This document shows, in pieces, positions 39,750 through 52,200 of a stretch of DNA of 64,000 nt. A model generated the notes under the pieces. It was given only the letters and a program-made list of their open reading frames with translations, did not search any database and was not told the DNA's origin. Position 1 is the stretch's first letter. Every line of letters begins with the position of its first letter. Source of the stretch: Heterobilharzia americana (Eukaryota; Platyhelminthes; Trematoda; Strigeidida; Schistosomatidae); NCBI GenBank assembly GCA_944470555.2, contig OX104131.1, positions 13,818,515 to 13,882,514 of the forward strand, in the 5' to 3' direction. A program made the translations under genes and the position numbers.

Positions 39750-42700
39750 TCGATAGCCCCTTGGCGTGGTGGTGGAGCTTGCATATCATAATGACCCAAT
39801 GAGTTGTACTGGTGTAACGCTTGTTCCCTCGAAATCTAACCATACCTGAAAGGTCTGCTGAATATTGGTTAGACAAAACGTAGTTACTGTTTTAGTGAGC
39901 ATAGCTACAATATGACGGGGGTCTGAGGGCGGGTTTGTAACAGCAGTAATGATTCATCGCGGATGGTCAGCAGTGACAAACTGATGCTACCTTTCCTATA
40001 GGGTTGGTTTAATAAGACCAATCACAATAAAAGCACACTACCCTATACCCTGTAGCATACCGGTGCCTGCGACAGAGGTTCATAACTGCGTTCCAGAAAT
40101 GCAAAAACCTCAAAAATTCGTAAATGGCCGTATATGACCAGCTTCAAACAGATGTGCCATGGGCTCTGCGGTCATCCACTAACTCTTCCTTCCCAGGTAC
40201 CCCGAAGAGAACTAGCCATCCATAATGTGGGCAGCCCAGAAGTGTAATCTGTCAGCACGCTTCCAGTAATGTCCAAAACCCAGTAAGAGATGACACTCTA
40301 CGTCGCCTTAACTTCTTGATACCAATGATAAGCTAATTATAACTCCATCAACCTCTCGCTCTGCAACCATTGCCTGCGAAATACTACTCTCAGTCTTCTA
40401 AATCTCCGCTATCAGTTTCACATTGAAGCTCTAAATGTCCATACTATCAGCTAAATCGGATAGTAGGTATCCCCCCCCCCTGTAACTCGGGAATCTCAAC
40501 CCATGCATGTATTCCGCGCTTCTGAGACACGCTAACAGGACCCGAGTGTGGTTATTAGCTTGAAATCACATGACCAATGTAAAAAATCTTTGAAATTCAC
40601 TTAACACGTGTCCGGAGATTCTAATGGTTACTCCAAATGGAATAACTGGTGTAGGGATAGCATTAAGTTGTATAGTAGGAAGCGTACTTTTCGACTGGAT
40701 ACTAATCAACAGCAGCCAGTGTGCTGTCCACCTGGATGGGTCTGTAAGACAGGAAAGATAAGGAAACTTGCTGGTGCCTCTTCATAATCGTCTACAAGCC
40801 CGCCGACTGCAGTTTGGATGATGCAAAGTATAAATCTTATCAAAAGTTGTCAGTTTCGCTACAAGACGCAAAATGTTCAAAATAGCTATCGTAATATGTG
40901 ACTTTAACACTCATGTAGGAAATCTGAGTCGGTCGCAAAGGTATCTTCGGGGTATCAACGACACCAAAGCCGTGTTCAGTAAGTAGTTGGCTAGGCAGTT
41001 ATCGGAACAAAATACTGTCACTCATCCAGAAGAAGCTTGGTGCCATCTTTAGTCTGCTGTAAAAGCAGCGTTGAAGACCGTAGCCGACTCCAAAATAGGG
41101 TCGAAAGAGAGCCAGTGGATATCAACAGCTCCTTCCGAACTGATGGATGCACATGAACGCATCCCTGCAGGCTGTGAATACAATGAAGAGCGAGCGCAAC
41201 TGTAAAGTAGATTGAGAAAAGTCTACGCAACGATCGCCAACAGTGGTGGGCAGCGAAGGCTAAAGAGATGGAAAAGGCAGCGGCGATCGGTAGTAGTAGA
41301 TAGTTATTTAGACTTAATAAGGAGACTGGGGGAAAAGATCAACAACAGTTAGTGAGGCTATAGCTTGAAGGACGGATCTGCGATTCACTCGCAGGGGAGC
41401 CGACTGGAACGAAGGGCAGAACACTTCGAGGAACAGTTTAACCGGCCTCCAGCCACTATTGCGTTGCCCACTATCCAGTCGGATCCTGAATAGGACATAG
41501 AGACAGGCCCCCCAACACTAGAAGTTGAGAAAGCTGTAGGTAACTCGAAAAGAGGAAGGGCAGCAGGACCAGACGGACTACCTGCTGATGTATGCAAGAA
41601 TGGTGGTAAGGTGCTCTTAGTCAGGTTAGTGGAAGTGTTAGCTAGTATATGGGAATCAAATACGATCCCCTTTGACTGGTCTAAGTCACTGACTATCCCA
41701 ATCTTCAAGAAAGGCGAGTCCTCTTGTGATAACCACAGAGGAATCAGCCTGACGAACATAGTATCCAAAATCCTAGGTTCCATAATTCTCCGACGCCTGA
41801 GTGGAGATCGGGAACAGCAAGCCGGAGAAAACCAAGCAGGTTTCAGACCTGGCCGCGGATGTACTGACCAAGTATTCACACTGCGCCAGGTTTTGGAACA
41901 CAGACACGCTTACCGGCGCCCGACACTTGCTGTATTTCTCGACCTGAAGGCGGCATTCTACTCTGTTGATAGAAAAGTCTTATGACAATGTCTGTCACTG
42001 AAAGACGTGCCTAGTAAGTACATCACCTTATTGAAAACTCTCTACTCGAACACTTGTGGGCATGTTAGAGCCTATGGCGAGTTGTCCGGGGAGCTATACT
42101 CATCAAGTGGTGTCCATCAAGGATGCCCACTATCTCCATTCTTATTCAATTTTATCATAGATATTCTTAAGAAGGTTTCCTTCTCGTCACCTGATTACAC
42201 AGACGCTGACCCGATCACAGGTTAATTTTCTTTAGATCTAGAATATGCAGATGACATAGTCGTGTTAGGTGAAGACGCTGACAAGATGCAGAGTCTTCTG
42301 AACACTTTGAGTGGGAATTTGAGAACGTTTGGGATGCGATTTTCACCACCCAAATGCAAATTTTTGCTCCAAGACTGGTCTTCAGCGGTACCACGGCTAA
42401 CAATAGAGAGTGAGGTGGTTGAGTGTGTTGACCACTTCACTTACCTGGGAAGTAGGACCAGCCCTGGTGGGTTAGTTGCCGATGAAATCTCTGCACGGAT
42501 ACAAAAGGCTCGGTTGGCTTTTGCCAATTTACACCACCTATGGCGCCACCGTGATATCCGTTTGTCTATTAAGGGTCGCGTGTACTCAACAGCAGTCCGG
42601 TCTGTTCTACTGTATGGCTGTGAAACATGGCCATTGAAGGTGGAAGACACGAGAAGGCTTCAAGTGTTTGACCACCGTTGCTTTCATAATATAGGCCGTA

Positions 42701-43272
42701 TTGCGTGGTGTCAGCACGTGAGTAATGCAGAAAGTCAGGTGTAGAGTTTTAGGGAGAAGAGGTAAATCAGTTGACGAGGTTATGAACCTTCATCGACTGA
42801 GATGGTTGGGACACGTACTACATATGCCTAGTCACCGATTGCCTTGTCACACAATGTTGGCTGAGGTGGGTCCAGGCTGGAAAAAGGCTCGAGGTGGCCA
42901 GACTAAAACATGGCATCAATGCTTGAAGTCTTTGACTGTTGGTTTGAGCCATTTGGGGCGATACAGACTAGGTGGTTGGGGTTCGCGGGACAAGAGGAAC
43001 CAGTGGTTGGAGACTCTAGATGATATGGCTCAGAACCGATGTCAGAAGCGCAGATGTATACACACATTATCCTCATCTTAACAATACCGATCCTCACCAT
43101 TTTCTCATTCTTCCTTTCCTTTCTTCTCGTACTTTATATTTCTTTTGACTGCATTCACTTATCTTCATCCTTCGCCTCACTACCTTTTTACTTGATGTAC
43201 TGATATGAGCTGTGGCAACTCGGCACGTTACGCAGTAATGCCTGGTCCTATGTTGATATTGATGATGATGAC
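39750..43272 (+). mobile_element. RTE-clade LINE (family A), near full length but broken
   Basis: Plus-strand RTE-type LINE: 5' region from about 39.75 kb (start uncertain), endonuclease remnants at 40.68-40.96 kb (SSQCAVHLDGSV, VICDFNTHVGN), linker, reverse transcriptase 41.38-42.70 kb, C-terminal region to 43081, and a 3' UTR ending in a (GAT)n tail at 43272. Tails of the same family recur at 4570, 7150, 12664, 18660, 22610, 26511, 30958 and 36590. It resembles schistosome RTE elements such as SR2, without family assignment. Confidence 0.85.
40680..43081 (+). pseudogene. RTE LINE endonuclease-reverse transcriptase, disrupted
   Basis: The AP-endonuclease motif CDFNTHVG lies at about 40.9 kb. 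The linker reads WWAAKAKEMEKAAAIG. RT: HFEEQFNRPPATIAL, GRAAGPDGLPADV, GISLTNIVSKILGSI, QAGFRPGRGCTDQVF, VFLDLKAAF, GVHQGCPLSPFLFNF and LEYADDIVVLG (42.24 kb). The C-terminal part has TYLGSRTSPGG, SVLLYGCETWPL and LRWLGHVLHMPSHRLPC. In-frame stops at 41983 and 42223 and a frameshift at about 42725-42744 break the RT frame; earlier stops break the endonuclease. Inactive. Confidence 0.85.
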
Positions 43273-43282
43273 TTGGCGTTAG

Positions 43283-44510
43283 CCAACATCAAGCCAACGA
43301 TGGACACAGACAGCTCATATTGCTACCATCCACAATTGGAGGACTGCCGCTCTTTCTTCAAAGCCTGCTTAGACTCAAATCATGCGTTAGCACGGACACG
43401 TGTAGGTTTGCGCCTTAATAGGCATAGGAAACAGATATAAGTGGGAATTAGGTGTGTTAAACTGAAAGAGGCAAACGTCAAGTATGCATTTAGGAAGGAA
43501 TTAAGCATATATTTGAACATGACCGCAATCCTCATCCTGAGGAAGCCTGGCGTAAAATCAAGTCTGCTGTAGAAACACCGGTAAAGACAGTTGGTAACCT
43601 ATGTCCAAAGGTTAGTAAACGTCAATGGAATTTGGTAACTTCATTTGAGCTGAGTGATGCAAGCTTCGGCCACAATGAGGAGCAAAAGCAACTTAAACGT
43701 AACTCGACCACTATTCTTCGCAATGGTCGTAAACAGTATTCGATGACGAAAGCAAGAGAAATGAAGAAGGCATCAGCATTAGGTAATACCCCGAAATTAC
43801 TGAAGCTTGTTGAGGATACTGGCAAGGAGTGACATCATCACTGAGAAGAATTGGTCTGCGATAATTTCTAAGTAAAGGTGACTAGAACGTTGGGCACTTC
43901 AAATCGCCTATACTGACGTCCCAATTGCCCAGCATCCATCCCGAACCTGAATGGGATGCAGACATCAGTCATCTAACTCGCCTTGAAAATCATGCTGTTT
44001 CATAAACGAAACGGTGAAGAGCAGTGGTACCTGATGGGTTTGGGTCAGGTTTTAAGGAAGGTGATAGAAAAATACTGAGTAAAGTAACATAAGTATTAGG
44101 TAGCGCATGGGTATCAGATGTAGTCTCATCATATTGGTATAGATCATTGATTATTCCAACCTATAAACGAGTTTTTACACGACAACCATAGGGGAGGCAG
44201 TTTAACTAATATTGTCAAGATCCTGGAGTCCATAGGTATTCGACGCCTAACTGGAGAACGAAAAACTCAAGGAAATCAGGTGGGTTTCAGACCTAGACGT
44301 CAGTGAGTCGCACAGATTACTCTTTGGCAGGTTCTGGAACACAAATATACTTACCGGCAGCTGACACTACCCATACTTGTCAACCTGAAGGTGGCACTTA
44401 ACTCTGTAGCCCAAGAGTTGCCGTAACAGTGACTGATGGGGAAGTACCAAGGAAGTACATTATCCCAACCAAAGCTTTCCGTCTGAATTTGCAAGGAGCT
44501 ATCGGGAGTT
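43283..44510 (+). mobile_element. RTE LINE family C remnant, interrupted by RTE-A
   Basis: It starts 11 bases after the RTE-A (GAT)n tail. Linker region: ALARTRVGLRLNR, RKQYSMTKAREMKKASALG and TPKLLKLVEDTGKE (43632-43832). RT remnants: GGSLTNIVKILESIGIRRL, VGFRPRRQ and LVNLKVALNSV near 44.2-44.4 kb. Multiple stops. The 43640-44070 part is almost identical to the inverse of 29830-30230. Confidence 0.75.
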
Positions 44511-47019
44511 GATATCTATTTTGTGCAACAAAACCCACCACCCACCTTGATGCGAAATGTTAAACAAAGAATTATGTTGGACGAAAGCAATGGATAGTCA
44601 AATTCAGATGTGGAACTAATTCATGCAGTCTCTGGTGACATAATTCGGACAGGGGAGTATAGGCTGTCGTGTTATGACCGTCAAGGTGACTGTGATAAAT
44701 GGTTACAGACTCAAAACAGGTGACAACGGTATAGAGGCACACATTTCAGAATATTTAGTCTCACTAACATGTTAACTCTCGGTTACAAAACCACCTCATT
44801 TCACAAGTGGTTGAATCTAAGACTCATATAAATATCTAGTGATGAACTACCAAAATTCAGAGTACATGCACTAACGATTTGGCGTTAACATAATAAGGAA
44901 CTTCACACTATATTCCAGTGACCAAATATTAAGATTATTCAGTAGGATGTGTGAGTGTAAAACATGTGCAAGAACGTGTCTAGAAGAGTCTAAAACCACA
45001 TAAACCCCGCACAATAATTGCTACAGTGCCTTTCATCACTGTCATCCACCTGTCTCAAAAATGAATGTCCACAGACTTTGAATTCACAGTAGACAGCAAG
45101 TCTATGGACCTCCATAAATTCGCACGAAAAATGTTCTCTAACCACAAGCAAAACATGGGTCAACTCCGGAAACGATATAGGTACATTTCTCAGCAAACAA
45201 ATCAAATGCTATTCAAGTAAATGCGCATGTTTGATCGTTTGTACCTGGCAATATTAACCTCTAGCAGAAGCATGAATATAGACCCAAACTTGACGACAAA
45301 TTTGCGCTTAGCGACAAGATCACTTGACCAAACATCTGGAACACGCCAAGCGCCATCCACAAACTTATGTAGTCTTCTAAGAATTTTATTAGAAAAATAG
45401 GATACTTAAAACCACAGAATATAAATGTATTCGAAGTTGCTTCGCAGTGAGAAAAAGTGCTGAGTCAGTTGCCATCCACCTGATTTTAACAGGGTTAAAT
45501 AAACCAAAGTCAAATTGGAAGCAACGCAAAATAACGTAAGTAGGGAGATTTACCTACTGAACGCCTTAACATGCAAACTAAGAGCACATTTCTCAATAAC
45601 CGCATTCAAGAGCTACGCAAGATATTACGGGTATAACATAGTTACACCTATAAGACACTCCCCAGCAATCAAAAAGTTCTTCATATATTTCACGTAATGT
45701 GGTACAAACGAATGCATTTAGACATGTCTACATCAGTTATTTCGTTTTTATTCAGCCTTCTTACGGCTTAAATTTACCATTATCCATTATTTCATAATCC
45801 TTGTATCCCGTTTACTCCCTTTTATTCAATGTTTGCTTTGGTTTCTGCATTTCGTTTAACTGACTCTGGAAGTGCCATTACACCAAATTTAATGGCTCTA
45901 TGTATGATTGAAAGTCTCGAAAATTACCAATGATAACGTTTCAAGATTCGTTACATACAACAAATATTTAACGCATCATACTGTAAAAGGACCACGACTA
46001 ACAGCAAAACGAACTAGCGCGTTCCAACAGTGCGTCAATCAAAACGAAATCCTTCTGCATAAGACCCGATGTTGCTCATATGACTCAAATCCCGATTTTT
46101 TTTAAGTGCGTTTTTAAAAACTAGAAGAGACTTTCAGTCAACTGGCTCTCATTTGTATGAGTAATAAATGAACTCAACATCAAACTCAGTGAAAGTGTTG
46201 AAGTCATACTTGTTAGAAAGAGGAATTGAATTCTCATCCCCCCCCTCCCCCCATAAACTTAAATTTTGTAGCGATTGTGCAGCTTAAGGAACTTTTAACT
46301 CTAAAATGAGTTTTTTGACAGTTTGGACCCACATGCTTCCACTCCAAATTTAACAGCTGTCCCTCTGAAAAAGTCCAGTGACTTTCAATAAACAAACTTC
46401 GTGTTGTAGAAAACGGCGAACAATTATTCTCTCAAGGCAGAAAATTAGTCGTCTAGAATGTTAGAATGTCGGAAGAAACCTGAGAGGAGACAGATTCAAA
46501 TTACCAACTAATCAGGTTGCTGTTGGCAGCGCAAGTACTCATGATTTCCAACAGGACAGTTAGCTTCTCAAATACAGTTCTTCTGTACCACAGGATTCTG
46601 AATGTGTATATAAAATCCTTCTGAAAAGATAGGAGGAAAGTGGCTGTGACAACTCCTAGAAGGAAGTTCCAAAGTTTACACACTAACTGCAAATGAGTTA
46701 GCGAGAATCACTGCACGCGCTCTCTCATGCTTTGATCTAAAAGGCCGAACCCTAGGGAGAAACCGCCGACAGAGGCTTAAGTGATAGGATGGTATGAGAG
46801 GCATTATAGGCAGTATGATACGCCGTGATCATGTCCCATTCCATCTCCCTGTATCGTACTGAACGCGGCTACCCAGATAAGGTTTGTTCCATCGCCCTTA
46901 ATTCTCTCTTCGTAGCTCTTTTGTGAAACCATCCTAGGATGGCCCATTGTTTCTCCAAGTGTGAAGGCACAACGTGCGAGTTTTTTCCCCTAGATGAGAA
47001 CAAATAAATAGTTTTGCGG
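44511..47019. other. Intergenic, nothing recognised
   Basis: Short chance ORFs only, a C-rich tract at 46236. No repeat shared with the rest of the window was found. Confidence 0.45.
46236..46253. repeat. C-rich tract
   Basis: CCCCCCCCTCCCCCC-type run. A second poly-C run lies at 40470-40482 inside the RTE-A element. Simple slippage repeats. Confidence 0.6.
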
Positions 47020-49290
47020 TGACAAATAATTCCCCCAAAACAATAACCTGCGGTTCGACAAGATTACGGGTTGAGGCTGACCTCAATAGTTTTAACGGGC
47101 TCGCTAGGCTGAAAATATATGACAAGCATCCCTACCACTCGAGACGCTACCGCATTGCGTAACGTTGCTGGAACGCTATCCTGTAACCAGTTAATCGGAA
47201 CTCATCAGGACTCCAACTCGTGCTATCAAATAAAATATTCCTTCTTGATGCTCCTTTGTGTTCTTTCTTGGTTTCGAAACTTTGGGCACGTGACAAATAC
47301 GAATAACTGGTGCTTGGTTTTTGAGTCTGTCAGGTTCGCCTAAGGTCAGATCGGTGGACTGTTTCCTTTTTCTACTTGTGCACTTCTGCTTTCTGTTGGA
47401 TGACCTTTGTTTGTACATATAATATACTTCTACACCCGTGTGCAACTAAACTCCTCAATCTGTCCACAATAAACCAACAGCGGACCCTAACTAGCTGCAG
47501 GCGAACTGACTAGACAACGCCGAAACATGGTTTTTGTACGCTGAAGTTGACTTACAACCTCTCGCTGTCACACGATCACTGCCGCGAAAATTAAATACAC
47601 CCGTCACCACGTACGTTAACCCTGAAGTAAGTGGTCCCCATATACTGCTTAAAGAAGCTTTTCTGAAGAAACATAACCTCATAAATCGCCAAAGCCTAAA
47701 TGACTTGTCACCTGACATCAACCTAGGGAACAACCCAGGTACTTACTCACACCCATGCCTGAAGTCATTGACCAACGACAGCTAGGCGATGGTCTTCTTC
47801 ATGGTCTGCCTGTTTCGAAACTACAGCGGCCGGTGACATTTCACTTAGCTGCTAACGATGACGCAGAAGCCTCGCCTGATAGGATACTGCAGATTTCTAG
47901 TGGACCAGCGTATATTCTACCGCTGAGGAAACTAATGGTCAGGTTTCAGGATTCAGAAATGACACAGCTAAACAACTCCGTCAAGCAGCTTCTGCCAGCC
48001 CTAGGCCATTGATTACGTAGCACGATACAACAACAGGTTTCGCCCTGTTGCAGAATTTCGCGCGGCCACCCAGCGGCTGGGCCTCGCTTCCTCGAAAGTC
48101 CTGGGCGGCCTTAATTCTGTAACACTCAAGGCGAAGAAGCCAGAAACTGAGAACGGGTGCACTTTTCAAAAAGGCTGCTCGAAACGGAGAATTTACCCCC
48201 ACTGGCTTGCATTAAGACCGGCCTCAGTGGGCGGAAAAAGCCGTTTGTTGTACGTCACCGGCATGAAAAAGAAAGTTTCCCACCTCCTTGACAGCGGCGC
48301 AGAAGTCAGCGTTCCGCCCACAATCACAAGCGAACGCCATCATGGACCGTCAATCTGCAGGCAGCTAACGGTAAAACAACCCAACAAATGGAAAATAGTT
48401 TTCCCACCCCGACCTCGATCTACGCATACTGTCCACTGAATGTTTCCTCTAGCTGACGTCTTCCTACTGAACCGTCAGGACAAACTCTTGAGTGTCCGTC
48501 GGCGACGACTGACAGATAACAACACAAAGTTATCCGTCAGCAAGACCACCTACGTGGGTCCCTGTTTAATCGTGGTTAGAAAGAAACGCAAAAGTGACTC
48601 GTCCTATCAGACGGTACCGGACAGATATGTAATGTGCTATGGCCACTAACAATCCACTAATATTAAGTGTCAGCCGCCAGCACCCAACAATTTCCTGACT
48701 GATTCACGACTGGACCAATTAATTGAAAAGACATGGTGGACGTGTACAAACGTCTGTTGGGGTCGGGAGAACGAAGACAGAAATGGGAAAATGCACCTAA
48801 CATATAGATAGTTGGCTGTTTAAAACAAAAATATCGACTGGCTGATCACCCATCTGTCTGTCTAACTGTAGGCGTGATAATATAGAACACATTTCAATAG
48901 GACTGTCTCCAGACTAGGCTTCTCTTCCTTGCCCCACATCCAAAAATCCAGTCTGGCTCTGAACAGGCTAAGAGCGGCAAAAAGCGAATTCAGCCGCATG
49001 CTTCAACCCGGAATCATCAAACGGTCGAATAGACTTGACAAATCACAATCCTATATGGTGCTCCGAAAAATGGCATCAGTTTGCGTCCGAACAGCGGTAA
49101 CTAACGACTCAGTGCCAAAACAACGCCCGACTGCCATCGCAGGCCTCAAAGCAGCCGACCGGTATGAGACGCGACTACTGAATTTCTCAACGACCTATCA
49201 AACAAGGCAGATTCACGATTATTTCCCACTCAGAAAAAAATGTTCAGGTAGAACGATTGGGTTCCCAGAACACTTAGGAACTTAGCTAGC
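47020..49290 (+). mobile_element. Internally deleted Ty3/gypsy copy with 5' LTR
   Basis: The 5' LTR starts TGACAAATAATTCCCCC at 47020 and aligns to the LTR at 60142-59630. Gag-like sequence follows (47.5-48.0 kb), then protease (48227: [28 protein letters not shown]), the protease-RT linker (48440: RRRLTDNNTKLS, TTYVGPC) and the very start of RT (48929: LRAAKSEFSRMLQPGIIKRS). At about 49245 the sequence jumps to the last residues of Pol (CSGRTIGFPEHLG, intact element [12 protein letters not shown]). RT, RNase H and integrase are therefore missing. Stops and shifts break every segment. No 3' LTR was recognised. Confidence 0.75.
48227..48439 (+). pseudogene. Ty3/gypsy protease remnant
   Basis: The segment reads [16 protein letters not shown] then LLDSGAEVSVPP, colinear with the intact Pol at 60607-63738. 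The active-site triplet is DSG where the intact copy has DTG. The reading frame is lost after about 70 codons and resumes in another frame at 48440. Non-functional. Confidence 0.75.
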
Positions 49291-52200
49291 CGTTTAGTGT
49301 GCGGATATATGGATTCCTTTCCCTGAAATGGTATCACTTTCCATGCAAACGAGTGGTCACATGTCTTTAAAAAACTCCAGGGCAAAGTGCTTTGGTTTGC
49401 GTATTTTTTTGGGCGCAGTTGGTCACCATAGTATTGCTCTATCTGTAGTAGGCCGTGTACTGAGTCAGGTTCAGCGGAATTTTGCTGCCTGAAATCGATT
49501 CCTAACATGGAAGTTGTTTAATTTCAAATTGAGAGTGTATCTATTCTTTCGAATCCCATATGGTCTACCAGTTTTATGACTCCAGGTTCACTTAACAAGA
49601 CAGTAACGAAGTACACCTGCACAGGTTGTCGCAGTGGCTTTGCTGGAATGAGTGGCCTTAAATTATGGTCACGGTGATCTCGTTGCTTCAATGATCCCAC
49701 ATATCATATTTCCGAAGAGCCAGTTCGATGGTGACTAGCGTTCGTGCAGGGGCGAAAGTGAGAATCAGGCAGGCCAAGAACCACAGAGATTTGTCACCGA
49801 AGACTCAACGTCTCAGGCATTCGCGCGAGCTATCTTCAGTAAGACGAATAATGTTTTGTAGCGTGACCGCCCTAGAATGCAGTTACAAAGAAAACGGACC
49901 TAAAATAACTGGGCCCCAAGCCTGTAATAATGATGGTCATGACGTGAACAGATACACAAAAGGGACACTTATTCTCAATAACCTAGCTTTCACAGGGTGC
50001 TTTCCCACAAACGTGACTTCGAAATGGATTCCCTTGATGGGCAAGGGGGGTGCTGCACTTGATGAGCAATCTAGAAGCAATTAGAAGGGTAAATATGTGC
50101 AAGTTGAAGTAATTAATACTGAGACTAAGGGAAATGAAAACATACTAAGTGGAAAAACAGTTTCCTCTACTGAATCAGGCATATAAAGAACTCCTGTGGC
50201 AACCAGTTTGTCTAAAATCAATTGGAAAATAGACGAAAAAACAGGGATACTGCACCCAAAACCTCAAACACGAGAACAAATCCCCCATTCTTCGTTTATT
50301 GTCGGCCTCTGTTAATTCCAGTAACGACAGGAACTCTAACGGAATCACCGATCTCTGGAACACCCGCTAAAGCAGTCATGCTGTGGCTCGAATTAATAAC
50401 CCGGCTAGTCGTCGAGCTTAAATTGTGGCTGCAATAATCGGAGGACACGTTTGTCAGCCTTGGCGGAAACTATGCTGAGTCTACCCAGAAACCAATCAAT
50501 AATTCTTTGAGAGGACCAGAGCTCCTGAAAGTGGAGGAAACCGACGGACGACCGGCATTCATGGATATCCTAATTGCAAAAGGTGGTATATTGTAGTATA
50601 TATATCTGAATATACATGTACACACCATTTCCATGGGTGTGAATAAATCTATATGTAGATTGCATTTTGCATTGGGGCGAGTAATTTTGATCGCTGGAAT
50701 GCCTGCACTGCAGGTCAATAAAATGTAGGATGGCAACAGAATAAGTATGCACAGATGGACGTCGTGAACAACTGGAATTATTGTCTTAGTATTGACGAAA
50801 CATCCGGGGTTTGCGTTCAGGTATCACAACGATTGTCTGTGGAAAAATAAAAGCTTGAAGCTAGTTGCTCGCGTTGTTACCTGCCATATTTTTACCCATT
50901 ATTGATGATGTTAAGCTCGTGAATGAATATATGCGTGTGGTTCGTCATTCGCTGTTCTTTAATGGTTCCAGAACTATGGATTCCATTCATTCTTACACCG
51001 GTTATCGTCGGACATTAATAATAAACGAATATTCTATTCTCAGACTAGGCAACTGAAGTGGGAGAACCCGGTTTACATGTATCATCAAGTTGATAATGGT
51101 AGAGAAATCCCCAACATTTGAGCTGTCTTGAATGATACAGAGGAGATAACATTAAACTGTCATAATACTGAAGGTGCCTATAAGTCGGGACAAGAACAGG
51201 AAAATACCATTTTATAGTACATGCAGATTGCCTGCGAATTTCTATCGTTTTCGTTCACCATTCTTTTTTCACAATAAAGTGGTATCAAAGTCATGCAATA
51301 TTCGGCGACGGCGTTATGAGTGACGGGGACGCTGTACTCGTTTGTTTGGTTCCATGTTTCATCAGATAAACACCTATTCTAACATCAATTCACATATTTA
51401 TGGTACCGTTGGACAACAAGAACTCACTTCATGGATCTCAGACATCAGTAAGTGCCAACATGACCATGCAAACCACTTGAATATCCAAGTTCAAGGAATT
51501 CCCACTTGTCGTGTTACCTTACACAACAATATAATAATAATATGTATATTTCATACAACACAGATTACATGAATACAAACCAGTTTACAGGTTTGATCAT
51601 TGTGGCAACAAAAAATGACTATTATGCACAGCGTTAAGCTATACATTAGATACCGTTATTCATAGCATGTAAGAGGCGTGTTGAAGCAGGCTCAGTTGGA
51701 AATTAGGAATTATTCTGCTGTCGTTTGAATCTTCCAATATCCTTGAAGGTGGGGCAGGCGTTACGGTCATGACCTTGGGGTGTGTGCGTTAGTCATAAGG
51801 TTTTGACGGCAAGGTGCACACTGACAAATGCGATTTCTAGGATTCCATTTGAATGCAGGACTGAACAGATAAACCCGAAAAGTGAATAACAAAAGCGAGC
51901 AGTGGGCAAAATTAGAAACAGGAGCACAAAAGTACTCAGGAGTAGATCAACCATGAAACATATGGGTGAGTTCTTTGTACTGACTACGAAACTTACCTGA
52001 AGAAGCATCCCAAACCTACTGTTTAGAGGTAAGCTTAGGTGGGAGAAGATGAAGGTGCGCATGACAGCAATGAAAATTGGTCTGAAGCCGAAGATATCAC
52101 TACGAAATAGAGAGATCAGAGGATTTTGGACCAGGCATTCACTTGTTATATACCTATGTACAAACGTTTGATGAACTTATGAACATTTAAGTGAAATTCA

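Noticed and set aside
41385..41879. 164-codon minus-strand ORF
   Set aside because: Shadow of the RTE-A reverse transcriptase on the plus strand, which has the family motifs.
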